Assembly (NCBI RefSeq): GCF_012932565.1
Contig: NZ_JABBYJ010000001.1
Coordinates: forward strand, 1,054,001 to 1,118,000
Direction: 5' to 3'
Length of the DNA: 64,000 bases
Source: Sneathiella limimaris
Lineage (GTDB): Bacteria; Pseudomonadota; Alphaproteobacteria; Sneathiellales; Sneathiellaceae
This document shows, piece by piece, positions 26,661 to 35,308 of this stretch. The notes under the pieces are model-generated. The model was not told the origin of the DNA, did no database searches, and worked only from the letters and a program-made list of their open reading frames with translations. How positions within the stretch are numbered: the first letter of the stretch is position 1; every line of letters begins with the position of its first letter. A program made the translations under genes and the position numbers.

Positions 26661-27437
26661 ATGAGAGAGATGACAGATAGTCGTTCGGAAGGTATGGACA
26701 GCACGATCAGAAAATACCTGCCACTTGCAGTCATTGTTGGATTGTTCGCCTCATTCTTTATTTTTGGGCTTGATCGCTACCTCTCCTTCACCTTTATCAG
26801 TGAAAATCGCGACATGCTGCTGCAGATGGTTTCAGACCACTATACTTTGGCCATCTTTCTTTATTTTGCCTTTTATGTTGTTGCTGTTGCTGCCTCACTT
26901 CCAGGTGGGCTTCTGCTGACAATTAGTGGTGGTTTTTTGTTTGGATGGGTTGTCGCTGGGTTCGTGACCGTGGTTGCGGCAACCATTGGCGCCACAATAT
27001 TGTTCATTATCGCGAGGACATCACTGGGTACAACCTTGCGATCGAAGGCAGGCCCCTGGCTCGGTAAGCTTGAGGCAGGATTTCAGGAAAATGCCTTGAA
27101 CTATCTGCTGTTTCTGCGGCTGGTGCCGGCATTTCCATTTTGGCTCATCAATATTGCCCCAGCGTTTCTGGGGGTTTCCCTTGGGACTTATGTTGTCGGG
27201 ACCTTTGTTGGAATCATTCCGGGCACATTCGTATTTGCTTTTTTGGGCACTGGTCTAGACAGTATTATTCTAGAGCAGCAGGAGAGTTATCAGGCATGTG
27301 TCCAATCGGGCCAGACCGGATGTGCCTATGAATTTGAGGTCAGTTCTCTAGTTACGCCAGAGATTATTTTGTCTCTGATTGCTCTCAGTGTGATTTCCTT
27401 GTTGCCGATTATTATTAAGCGGTTCAAGAAGAAGTAG
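26661..27437 (+). CDS. TVP38/TMEM64-family membrane protein
   Basis: A 258-residue polytopic membrane protein of the TVP38/TMEM64 (DedA-like, VTT domain) family. Family marks are S-L-P-G-G-L-L-L-T-I-S-G-G-F-L-F-G, then F-I-I-A-R-T-S, F-L-R-L-V-P-A-F-P-F-W-L-I-N-I-A-P and G-I-I-P-G-T-F-V-F-A-F-L-G. These proteins are linked to membrane lipid or small-molecule transport, with no settled bacterial substrate. It ends 29 bases before a flavin disulfide reductase; TVP38 genes often sit next to mercuric-reductase-like genes. Start chosen at 26661 for its AAGGTG site; internal ATGs at 26670 and 26694 are possible. Confidence 0.87.
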   Translation: MREMTDSRSEGMDSTIRKYLPLAVIVGLFASFFIFGLDRYLSFTFISENRDMLLQMVSDHYTLAIFLYFAFYVVAVAASLPGGLLLTISGGFLFGWVVAGFVTVVAATIGATILFIIARTSLGTTLRSKAGPWLGKLEAGFQENALNYLLFLRLVPAFPFWLINIAPAFLGVSLGTYVVGTFVGIIPGTFVFAFLGTGLDSIILEQQESYQACVQSGQTGCAYEFEVSSLVTPEIILSLIALSVISLLPIIIKRFKKK

Positions 27438-27466
27438 GCCTTGGACAGGCGATTAAGGGTTTCTAC

Positions 27467-28894
27467 ATGGACATTATCAAAACAAACATTTGCGTCATTG
27501 GTGGCGGCTCCGGTGGATTAAGTGTCGCTGCAGGTGCTGTTCAGATGGGGGCGGATACCGTTCTTGTCGAAGGTGGCAAAATGGGCGGTGATTGCTTGAA
27601 TTATGGCTGTGTTCCCTCCAAAGCACTCATTGCAGCTGCTAAGAAAGCGGTGTCGTTAAAAACGGCTGACGCATTTGGGGTCAGTGGGCCTGATCCCGTC
27701 GTCGATTATGCCGCAGTTATGGATCATGTGGCAGATGTGATTGCCGGAATTGAACCGCATGACTCTGTGGAGCGGTTTGAGGGGCTCGGTGTAAAGGTTC
27801 TCCAGGGTTATGGAGAATTTGTTAGCCCTTCACAATTAAAAGTCGGGGAGACGGTGGTTGAAGCTCGCCGTTTTGTCATTGCGACCGGCTCCTCACCCAC
27901 GGCCCCTCCTGTTCCAGGACTTGATCAGGTTAATTACCTGACGAATGAAACCTTGTTTGCAAACCGTATCAAGCCAGAGCATCTGATTGTCATTGGCGGC
28001 GGGCCAATTGGTATGGAAATGGCCCAAGCCCATGCTCGCCTTGGCTGCAAGGTTACACTTCTTGAGGCATTTTCTGTTCTTGCGAAAGATGATCCGGAAT
28101 TAACCACTGTTGTGAAAGAAGCTGTGATCGCCAGTGGCGTTGATATTCGGGAGCAGGTCAAGATCGCATCAGTAAAGCAAGTTCAAGATGGCAGTTATGA
28201 GATTGATCTGGAAGAAGGCGGAACAAGTGAAACCCTGAAATCTTCCCACTTATTGGTAGCGGCGGGGCGAAAGCCGAATATAGATCGCCTAGGTCTTGAA
28301 GCGGCAAATATTAAGCACTCTGCGAGAGGGATTGAGGTTGATCGGCAGTTGAAAACCAGTAATCGGCGTGTTTTTGCCATTGGGGATGTAACCGGTGGCT
28401 ATCAATTTACCCATGTGGCCGGATACCATGCTGGAATTGTCATTCGGAATGCCTTGTTTCGACTACCAGCCAAGGTGAATTATGATGCGTTACCCTGGGT
28501 GACTTATACTGACCCGGAACTTGCGAATGTCGGTCTATCGGAAAAAGCCGCCAAAGAAAAGTTTGGAGATCGCGTTCGGGTTTTGGAATTTGACTATGCG
28601 GAAAATGATCGCGCCCGTGCGGAGCGACTGACCGTTGGTAAGGTTAAGGCCATCACGGATCATAAGGGAAAAATTCTCGGTGCTGCAATTGTTGGGGCTC
28701 AGGCTGGTGAACTCATTCAGCCATGGGCTCTTGCCATTACGGGTAAGCTGAAGATCTCAGCAATGGCAAGCTATATCTCCCCCTATCCGACTTTGTCGGA
28801 AATAAATAAAAGAGCGGCAGGTAGTTTCTATACGCCGCAACTCTTTAGTGAGAAAACACGCAAGATTGTTCGTTTTTTGAGCAGGTTTGGATGA
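27467..28894 (+). CDS. Mercuric-reductase-like FAD/NAD(P) disulfide oxidoreductase
   Basis: A 475-residue class I pyridine nucleotide-disulfide oxidoreductase. It has an N-terminal FAD motif V-I-G-G-G-S-G-G-L-S, the redox pair Cys43/Cys48 in G-G-D-C-L-N-Y-G-C-V-P-S-K, an NAD(P) motif V-I-G-G-G-P-I-G-M-E, F-A-I-G-D-V-T-G-G and a C-terminal dimerisation domain with Y-P-T-L-S-E-I-N-K-R. It lacks the N-terminal metal-binding domain and the C-terminal Cys-Cys of true mercuric reductase, and the His-x-His-P-T active-site end of lipoamide dehydrogenase reads S-P-Y-P-T. The physiological substrate is unknown; it is probably functionally tied to the adjacent TVP38 protein. Confidence 0.88.
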   Translation: MDIIKTNICVIGGGSGGLSVAAGAVQMGADTVLVEGGKMGGDCLNYGCVPSKALIAAAKKAVSLKTADAFGVSGPDPVVDYAAVMDHVADVIAGIEPHDSVERFEGLGVKVLQGYGEFVSPSQLKVGETVVEARRFVIATGSSPTAPPVPGLDQVNYLTNETLFANRIKPEHLIVIGGGPIGMEMAQAHARLGCKVTLLEAFSVLAKDDPELTTVVKEAVIASGVDIREQVKIASVKQVQDGSYEIDLEEGGTSETLKSSHLLVAAGRKPNIDRLGLEAANIKHSARGIEVDRQLKTSNRRVFAIGDVTGGYQFTHVAGYHAGIVIRNALFRLPAKVNYDALPWVTYTDPELANVGLSEKAAKEKFGDRVRVLEFDYAENDRARAERLTVGKVKAITDHKGKILGAAIVGAQAGELIQPWALAITGKLKISAMASYISPYPTLSEINKRAAGSFYTPQLFSEKTRKIVRFLSRFG

Positions 28895-28965
28895 TTTAGA
28901 GTTTTGAAACCAGCAGTAAAGACATTTGTTGGTTTCGGAACCGTAATTGTTTACTTTGGTTGATT

Positions 28966-30357
28966 ATGACACTCATCCGCGCCTTGACCAGAAGCTTTAA
29001 GAGCCTTTCTGCCCGATTGCTGCTATTGACAATTTTATTTGTCATGCTCGCTGAGGTGCTGATTTTTGTACCGTCAGTCGCCTTTTTTAGGGAAAACTAT
29101 CTGGTTAAAAAGGCCGAGTTTGCGCATCTGGCTTCCCTTGCCCTTCTGGCCTCTCCTGACCTGATGGTGTCGAAGGAATTGAAGCAGGAGCTTCTCTTTC
29201 GAGTGGGCGTTCGCTCCATCGTGTTTCGAAGTGCAAATTCCTCGATGCTGATGTTGTCGGAAGAAATGCCCCCGGAAGTCGATCGAACATTTGATCTGGC
29301 AAACACATCCCCCATGATCCTTATTAAGGACGCGATGGAAGCTTTGATGATGGGGGAGGGGCGGATAATTCGGGTGACAGCCCCCATCAAGGATGCACCG
29401 ACTTCTTCGTTGGAAATGGTTCTGGATGAGGCACCGATTATCGAAGCCATGCTCGATTATTCATGGAATATCTTTCAATTATCATTGGTTATTTCAGTGC
29501 TGACGGCGGTTCTTGTCTTTATCAGTCTGCATGGGCTGATGGTCCGTCCCATGGGTCGACTTGTCGCCAGCATGATTGCCTTTCGCCGATCCCCTGAGGA
29601 CACGACGGTTGGGATTGTCCCTTCTGGTCGGGTTGACGAAATCGGTGTTGCGGAAAAAGAGTTGGAAATCATGCAATCCACTGTTCGAAACGCCTTGAAA
29701 CAGAAAGAGCATTTGGCCGCACTCGGAACAGCTGTGACCAAAATCAGTCATGATCTTCGAAATATCCTTTCAACCTCGCACATTGTGACAGACAGCTTAT
29801 CTGCTGTTGATGATCCGATGGTGCAAAAAACAATTCCTCGTTTGGTGGGAAGCATAGACCGCGCCATTGAGCTCTGTACGCAAACGTTAAGATTTGGAAA
29901 GGCTGCGGAAAGGGCTCCGCAACGGGAAAGTTTTGATTTTCACCAATTGGTAGAAGAAGTTCGCGCAACGCTGCTAGCAGACGAGCAGTCTGGAATCGAT
30001 TGGCAAAACAAGGTGCCAGAGGGGTTTGATCTCTACGCTGACCGGGAACAGATTTTTCGGGTTCTGTTAAACCTTGGCCGGAATTCCATCGAAGCGATGG
30101 GGCATTCTGGTAAGCTGGAAATTTCCGTTGAAAAACAAGAAGGTAAAGTGGCTGTTCGCGTCGCAGATACTGGGCCTGGGATCCCAGAAAGAGCCCGCCA
30201 ACATTTGTTTGAGCCTTTCACAGGATCTGTTAAGAGCGGTGGCACGGGGCTAGGCCTCTCTATCTCAAAAGAATTGATTGAAGCGCATGGCGGTACTATC
30301 GCTGTTAAACAAACAGGGCCAACTGGGACAGTCTTCATTATTAACCTTATTGATTAA
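28966..30357 (+). CDS. Membrane sensor histidine kinase
   Basis: A protein of about 463 residues with two transmembrane helices (about 17-41 and 167-190) enclosing a periplasmic sensor of about 125 residues, a HAMP-like linker, a dimerisation/phosphoacceptor helix with His262 in T-K-I-S-H-D-L-R-N, and an ATPase domain with N box N-L-G-R-N-S-I-E-A, G1 D-T-G-P-G-I-P and G2 G-T-G-L-G-L-S. All catalytic boxes are present. The frame opens at TTG 28960; ATG 28966 is preferred. No response-regulator gene adjoins it, so it is an orphan kinase whose partner lies elsewhere. Confidence 0.9.
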   Translation: MTLIRALTRSFKSLSARLLLLTILFVMLAEVLIFVPSVAFFRENYLVKKAEFAHLASLALLASPDLMVSKELKQELLFRVGVRSIVFRSANSSMLMLSEEMPPEVDRTFDLANTSPMILIKDAMEALMMGEGRIIRVTAPIKDAPTSSLEMVLDEAPIIEAMLDYSWNIFQLSLVISVLTAVLVFISLHGLMVRPMGRLVASMIAFRRSPEDTTVGIVPSGRVDEIGVAEKELEIMQSTVRNALKQKEHLAALGTAVTKISHDLRNILSTSHIVTDSLSAVDDPMVQKTIPRLVGSIDRAIELCTQTLRFGKAAERAPQRESFDFHQLVEEVRATLLADEQSGIDWQNKVPEGFDLYADREQIFRVLLNLGRNSIEAMGHSGKLEISVEKQEGKVAVRVADTGPGIPERARQHLFEPFTGSVKSGGTGLGLSISKELIEAHGGTIAVKQTGPTGTVFIINLID

Positions 30358-30428
30358 GAGTTTGGCAACCACTTCGGGATAATGTGGCAAATCAGTAGAT
30401 TTGGGTCATAGACCTGGAGGGTGGCAGA

Positions 30429-30821
30429 ATGCTTCGTGTAATCGTTTGTGGATTTCTTTTTTCAGTCCTGTTGTCGACAACAGGGTGTACAAGTGCAGCC
30501 GTCGCTGTGCTTGATGAGAAAATGTCCCAGATGACTGACAAGGAATGTACCAGCGTAAACATCATGCTGGGCGAAGATTACTGCAAACCGAAGAGAAACG
30601 AGATCAAACAAGAACAGGTTTACTGTTATCGGACACTTGGTGGTGTTGATTGTTACTCTGAGAAATCTCCCTATTCTACACCTTCACCGCGCGTTCGAAG
30701 TGTGAGTGAACTGGGGTCAACCGGTGCCAAGGTTGAAACGGTCAGTCAGAAGAAAGACGACAGTCCCTTTTTCTCATGGATGACAACTTCCAAAAAGCTC
30801 GATACAGCTGAGCTTGACTAA
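30429..30821 (+). CDS. Small putative lipoprotein, unknown function
   Basis: A 130-residue protein with a hydrophobic N-terminus ending L-L-S-T-T-G-C (Cys20), which could be a lipoprotein signal though the residue three before the cysteine is not ideal. The mature part has three further cysteines in D-K-E-C-T-S, D-Y-C-K-P and V-Y-C-Y-R...V-D-C-Y, suggesting disulfides in the periplasm. A GGAGGGTGG ribosome site precedes it. I do not recognise the family; function is unknown. Confidence 0.65.
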   Translation: MLRVIVCGFLFSVLLSTTGCTSAAVAVLDEKMSQMTDKECTSVNIMLGEDYCKPKRNEIKQEQVYCYRTLGGVDCYSEKSPYSTPSPRVRSVSELGSTGAKVETVSQKKDDSPFFSWMTTSKKLDTAELD

Positions 30822-30891
30822 GACGAACTGACGGTCTCCTGCTTTGCTTGATTTGTGGGTAGGAATAGCATTTCAATTTCGTTAGAGTGAA

Positions 30892-30917
30892 CTTACCTTA
30901 TTCTCTACAGAGGTAAG
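30892..30917 (+). promoter_or_regulatory. Hairpin covering the tam ribosome-binding site
   Basis: CTTACCT (30892-30898) pairs perfectly with AGGTAAG (30911-30917). The right arm contains the GAGG ribosome site for the gene starting at 30924, so the hairpin would hide it. It may be regulatory or incidental. Confidence 0.4.
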
Positions 30918-30923
30918 ATACCC

Positions 30924-31694
30924 ATGACTTGGAATCCCGATCACTATCACCTTTATACGGATCATCGTTTACGGCCTGCATTGGATCTGCTGGCACAGGT
31001 AGATTTAACGCTGCCAATGGCTATTTACGATCTGGGGTGCGGGACCGGCAATGTGACAGCGCTTTTATCTCAGCGCTGGAATTCGGCTATTGTTGTCGGG
31101 CTTGATAGTTCAGAGGAAATGCTGGAAGTTGCCAAGAAGGAGCATCCTGCGTTGGAGTGGGTGCATGGTTCTATTGAGGATTTTAATCCGGCGAGTAAGG
31201 CCAGCCTGATTTTCAGTAATGCGGCCCTACACTGGCTGGATGATCACGAAACGCTTTTCGGGAACTTGATCAAACAGTTGCGTGAGGGGGGTATCCTTGC
31301 GGTTCAGATGCCAAATAACTTCACGGCTCCCTCTCATCAGAACCTCTATGATCTCGCCCAATCGGATAAGTGGATTGATAAGTTGGGGCATCTTGTGCGC
31401 CCGGCTCCCGTTCACAATTGTGAGTTCTATTACGATCTTTTATCTCCAATCACAGAACGCTTGAATATATGGGAAACAACCTATTACCAGGTCCTCAATG
31501 GAAAGAATGCAGTTCTTGAATGGACTCGAAGCACAGCCTTGATGCCATTTCTTCAGGCGTTGGATGACAAAGACGTGCAAGAGTTTGAAGATGAATACGC
31601 GAGCCTGCTCCTGCAAGACTATCCACTGCGGGAAGATGGATCTACTCTATATCCGTTCTCAAGACTGTTTATTGTCGCGCAGGTCGCTGACTAA
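30924..31694 (+). CDS. tam: Trans-aconitate 2-methyltransferase
   Basis: A 256-residue SAM-dependent methyltransferase. The N-terminus M-T-W-N-P-D-H-Y...D-H-R-L-R-P-A-L-D-L-L matches the Tam family, the SAM-binding motif is Y-D-L-G-C-G-T-G-N-V-T, and F-S-N-A-A-L-H-W-L-D follows. The length fits Tam. The enzyme methylates trans-aconitate, removing an inhibitor of aconitase. It is followed 15 bases later by a SAM hydrolase gene, so both members of the pair use SAM. Confidence 0.88.
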   Translation: MTWNPDHYHLYTDHRLRPALDLLAQVDLTLPMAIYDLGCGTGNVTALLSQRWNSAIVVGLDSSEEMLEVAKKEHPALEWVHGSIEDFNPASKASLIFSNAALHWLDDHETLFGNLIKQLREGGILAVQMPNNFTAPSHQNLYDLAQSDKWIDKLGHLVRPAPVHNCEFYYDLLSPITERLNIWETTYYQVLNGKNAVLEWTRSTALMPFLQALDDKDVQEFEDEYASLLLQDYPLREDGSTLYPFSRLFIVAQVAD

Positions 31695-31709
31695 GGCGAA
31701 AGTTTCCCC

Positions 31710-32441
31710 ATGATCCTCCTTTTTACGGATTTTGGATTGGCTGGCCCGTACACGGGTCAAATGATTGCGGCTATCCGGCAGGCTGGATATGGGGGCGATG
31801 TCATTTCTCTTTTTGCGGATGCCCCGGCATTCTCCCCAAGACATAGCGGTCGATTACTATCTAAGTATCATCAGGCTTTTCCTGCGGGGAGTGTCTTTCT
31901 AACAGTTATTGATCCAGGTGTCGGAAGCAGCCGAAAGCCGCTGGCTATCCATTGTCAGGACAAATGGTTCATTGGGCCAGATAATGGTCTCTTTGAATAT
32001 TTATACCGACAGGATGCCAACTTCACTGCATATGAAATTGTCTGGAAGCCCGAACGGCTGTCGAGCAGTTTTCATGGTCGGGATCTTTTTGCACCAGTCG
32101 CTGCTGAAGTTGCGTCAAACCAGCTGGATTTGGACAAAATGCGGAAGCTTTCACCTGAAACGCTTATACGGTTTCAATGGTCGGATCAGCCGGCAGAAAT
32201 CGTCTATGTCGACGTTTATGGGAACTGCATGACGGGAATGGATATGCGACCCCCAAATGGATTTGTGAATTTTGGCGATCAGAAAATACCTTTTTGCTCG
32301 ACATTTTCTGATGTGCCGGAGGGTGAGCCGCTTTGCTATATGAATTCAAACGGTCTCTTGGAAATTGCCGTTAATCAGGGGTCGGCTAGTGAGCGTCTCG
32401 GGATCCAGGTTGGTCACTCTTTCACTGTCCCGGGAGCCTAA
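31710..32441 (+). CDS. SAM hydrolase (SAM hydroxide adenosyltransferase, DUF62)
   Basis: A 243-residue member of the chlorinase/fluorinase/DUF62 family. Characteristic parts are I-L-L-F-T-D-F-G at the N-terminus, V-I-D-P-G-V-G-S-S-R, F-I-G-P-D-N-G-L-F and F-H-G-R-D-L-F-A-P. The F-H-G-R-D segment and absence of the fluorinase insertion point to the common bacterial form, which hydrolyses S-adenosylmethionine to adenosine and methionine. It lies 15 bases after tam and its stop overlaps the convergent ggt gene by four bases. Confidence 0.87.
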   Translation: MILLFTDFGLAGPYTGQMIAAIRQAGYGGDVISLFADAPAFSPRHSGRLLSKYHQAFPAGSVFLTVIDPGVGSSRKPLAIHCQDKWFIGPDNGLFEYLYRQDANFTAYEIVWKPERLSSSFHGRDLFAPVAAEVASNQLDLDKMRKLSPETLIRFQWSDQPAEIVYVDVYGNCMTGMDMRPPNGFVNFGDQKIPFCSTFSDVPEGEPLCYMNSNGLLEIAVNQGSASERLGIQVGHSFTVPGA

Positions 32442-34153
32442 TTTCCCAGGACCACACCTTCTCGTCTTGGATCCGCACCACCCCTTAGTTCTCCTTGAAC
32501 AACTTCAATGCCATGTAAGCCGCTGTTGAGAGATCGAAGTTTTACTTTATGCCCCAATTTTTCCAGCGCCTCCTGCAAGGTTCCGAGTTGAGTGTCTTCC
32601 TCGAGATCCAAGGTTCCGTTCCGATTGATGAAATGGGGCAGGTTGATAGCCTCCTGAATGGAAAGACCCCAATCAAGGTTTGCAATAAGGGTTTTAGTGA
32701 CATACCCGATAATTCTGCTGCCGCCGGGAGAACCAATAACAAGACGGAGCTGATCCTGTTCATCCAGAACAATCGTTGGTGACATAGAGCTGCGAGGGCG
32801 CTTCCCGGGCTCGATCCGGTTATTGATCAATTGGCCGGCTTTTTCAGGTAGGAAGGAAAAATCAGTCAGTTGATTGTTCAAGATAAATCCGCGGACCATC
32901 AGTCGGGAGCCAAAGACGTTTTCAACGGAAGTTGTCATGGAAACAGCGTTCCCCTCCTGATCCACGACACTAAAGTGACTGGTTGATGGTAGTTCAATAG
33001 CCTGATCAGGAGACAGGTCATACCCGGCTTTATCCGGATCGCCAGCCGAGTAAGGTATGTTCGTCTGGCCATCTTGAATAAGACTGGAGCGCCGCGCCGT
33101 ATATGCAGCTGAAAGCAGTCCCTCCTTCGGAAAAGAGACGAAATCTTCATCGGCCATAAATAGTCCCCGATCCGCAAAGGCGAGAGCACTGGCCTCAGCA
33201 ATCAGGTGGATAGACTTGGTCGAGAGAGGCTTTAGAGAGCCAAGAGGATAGCGTTCCAGAAGTTTCAGAATTTGCAAACTTGTCAGGCCACCTGAGGTCG
33301 GCGGACCCATGCCGCAGACCTTATTGGTGCGGTACAGGATGCAAACAGGTGTCCGCTCTTTGCTTTCATAGGTTGCCAGATCCTGGAGGTTTAAAAGGCC
33401 GGGGTTTTTAGCATCATTCGCAACGGCTTTGACAATATCTTCGGCAATTGCTCCTTTATAAAAACCCTGGCTGCCCTTCTCTGCGATCAAGGTAAGAGTG
33501 GCTGCCAGTTCAGGATTTGTCAAAACGGTTCCAACCGGCTTGGCAGAGCCATCCGTATTGTAAAAATAGTCTGCAGCAATGGCTTTGGTTTTTAAAAACT
33601 TGTCTCGATCCAGCAGATAATGGAGACGCGGAGAGATCTCAAAACCTTCTTCGGAGAGCGTAATAGCTGCTGAGAAAAGGTCTTTCCAGGGTAGCTTCCC
33701 ATATTTTTGGTGCGCCTTTTCAAGCATGGCCAAAACGCCAGGAACCCCAACCGCCTTTCCGCCGACAACAGCCTCGTAAAACTTTAATTTGGTGCCATCT
33801 TCTTTCAGAAAATAATCAGGTGTAACCGCAGCTGGTGCCTTTTCACGCCCATCAAATGTGGTAATTGATTTGGAACCTTTGTCATAAAAGAGCATAAAGG
33901 CGCCCCCGCCGATCCCAGAGGATTGCGGCTCGACAAGTGTCAAAACCATTTGGATTGCGATTGCAGCATCCACGGCACTGCCGCCTTTTGCTAAAATCTC
34001 CTGGCCTGCTTTCGCTGCATGCGGATTCGCTGCAGAAACCATATATTTGCCTTCAGCAGAAGCCGTGAAAGTTAGGAGTGAGACGGTAAGGCCGAGCAGG
34101 ATTTTGGAGCAGATAGAATGAATTCTACAGAATGCCGAGCGTTGGTTCTTCAT
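32438..34153 (-). CDS. ggt: Gamma-glutamyltransferase
   Basis: A 571-residue periplasmic N-terminal-nucleophile hydrolase that cleaves glutathione and other gamma-glutamyl compounds. A signal peptide (ending T-A-S-A-E near residue 34) precedes the large subunit with S-S-G-I-G-G-G-A-F and F-D-G-R-E-K-A-P. The small subunit should start at the catalytic Thr of S-T-S-H-F-S-V-V-D, followed by N-A-V-S-M-T-T-S-V-E and the distal S-P-T-I-V...G-S-P-G-G-S-R-I. Autocleavage at the Thr is inferred from family. It is divergent from the P1 peptidase gene. Confidence 0.94.
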   Translation of the reverse strand: MKNQRSAFCRIHSICSKILLGLTVSLLTFTASAEGKYMVSAANPHAAKAGQEILAKGGSAVDAAIAIQMVLTLVEPQSSGIGGGAFMLFYDKGSKSITTFDGREKAPAAVTPDYFLKEDGTKLKFYEAVVGGKAVGVPGVLAMLEKAHQKYGKLPWKDLFSAAITLSEEGFEISPRLHYLLDRDKFLKTKAIAADYFYNTDGSAKPVGTVLTNPELAATLTLIAEKGSQGFYKGAIAEDIVKAVANDAKNPGLLNLQDLATYESKERTPVCILYRTNKVCGMGPPTSGGLTSLQILKLLERYPLGSLKPLSTKSIHLIAEASALAFADRGLFMADEDFVSFPKEGLLSAAYTARRSSLIQDGQTNIPYSAGDPDKAGYDLSPDQAIELPSTSHFSVVDQEGNAVSMTTSVENVFGSRLMVRGFILNNQLTDFSFLPEKAGQLINNRIEPGKRPRSSMSPTIVLDEQDQLRLVIGSPGGSRIIGYVTKTLIANLDWGLSIQEAINLPHFINRNGTLDLEEDTQLGTLQEALEKLGHKVKLRSLNSGLHGIEVVQGELRGGADPRREGVVLGN

Positions 34154-34293
34154 GAGTTTAGACCTTGAAGGTTAGGAGATTTTTGTTTTCGTTCAAACAA
34201 ATATACTGATACACTCTTAAGCAGCAGGTTGACCTAATTTATGGATTAAGTCTACCTTCGCTGAATAATTTTAGGGGGCGTTGAAAAACGGTC

Positions 34294-35295
34294 ATGATAA
34301 AGCCAGGCAATAAGAACCTGATTACAGACGTTGAAGGCATTCAAGTTGGAAATGCACATGATGCCGAGGTGTTCACTGGCGTGACCGCCGTTATTCCGGA
34401 AAGATCGGCCGTGGGTGGCGTTGATGTACGTGGCGGTGGACCGGGCACACGGGAAACAGAAGTTTTACGGCCCGATTGCCTTGTCGATCGCGTGGACGGA
34501 ATTGTCCTGAGTGGTGGGTCTGTATTTGGGCTTGAGTCTGCAGCAGGTGCAACCTCGGCCCTTCATCATATGAAACGCGGATATCAGCTGAAAAACCTAA
34601 CTATTCCGATTGTTCCGTCAGCAGTGCTTTTTGATCTTGCGAATGACGGAAATAAAGACTGGGGTGATATACCACCCTATAGAGATCTTGGACGTCAGGC
34701 CGTTGAAAATATCAGTGATACTTTTGAGCTTGGGAATATCGGTGCAGGCTATGGGGCCGCTGCAGGGACAATAAAAGGGGGACTTGGTAGTGCTTCGGCT
34801 GTCTCGGATGATGGTGTTCAGGTAGGCGCGGTCATTGCAGTTAATCCAGTTGGGAGTGTGCTTATACCTGGAACACCAAATTTTTGGGCGTGGCCGCTTG
34901 AGCAGAACGGAGAGTTTGGCGGATTGGGAGCGCCGGATCTTGCTGAAGATATTTCGCTTGAGGCGATTAGCAGTGGCCGATTGATGGAGAATACCACGAT
35001 TGGCGTTGTCGCAACCAATGTCACCTTAAACAAAGCGCAGGCCCAGCGGGTCGCAATCATGGCACAGGATGGTTATGCCCGTGCAATACGGCCTGTACAT
35101 ACCCCGATGGATGGGGATACTATCTTTACACTATCCACGGAAAGAAAATCCCTGGATATACCCGAACCACTCGCTTTGGCCCGGATCGGGGCTATCGCAG
35201 CGGATTGCGTCGCAAGGGCAGTGGCCCGCGCCGTATATAATGCAGAAAGTTTGGGGAATTTGCCCGGCTATCACGCAAAATTTAAGAAAACATAG
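34294..35295 (+). CDS. P1-family peptidase (DmpA/BapA-like aminopeptidase)
   Basis: A 333-residue N-terminal-nucleophile-fold peptidase related to L-aminopeptidase D-esterase DmpA and beta-peptidyl aminopeptidases. Visible marks are T-D-V-E-G-I-Q-V-G-N, D-V-R-G-G-G-P-G-T-R-E, L-S-G-G-S-V-F-G-L and G-A-G-Y-G-A-A...K-G-G-L-G-S-A-S (Ser166/Ser168), the region that carries the conserved G-G-I-G-x-x-S segment. No signal peptide. It lies 13 bases ahead of a peptide-binding protein gene, which suggests uptake and hydrolysis of small peptides. Exact substrate unknown. Confidence 0.87.
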   Translation: MIKPGNKNLITDVEGIQVGNAHDAEVFTGVTAVIPERSAVGGVDVRGGGPGTRETEVLRPDCLVDRVDGIVLSGGSVFGLESAAGATSALHHMKRGYQLKNLTIPIVPSAVLFDLANDGNKDWGDIPPYRDLGRQAVENISDTFELGNIGAGYGAAAGTIKGGLGSASAVSDDGVQVGAVIAVNPVGSVLIPGTPNFWAWPLEQNGEFGGLGAPDLAEDISLEAISSGRLMENTTIGVVATNVTLNKAQAQRVAIMAQDGYARAIRPVHTPMDGDTIFTLSTERKSLDIPEPLALARIGAIAADCVARAVARAVYNAESLGNLPGYHAKFKKT

Positions 35296-35308
35296 ACAGG
35301 AGACTGGG

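Noticed and set aside
35069-35308. N-terminal extension of the peptide-binding protein
   Set aside because: It overlaps the P1 peptidase gene in another frame, and the signal peptide and ribosome site at 35309 fix the start.
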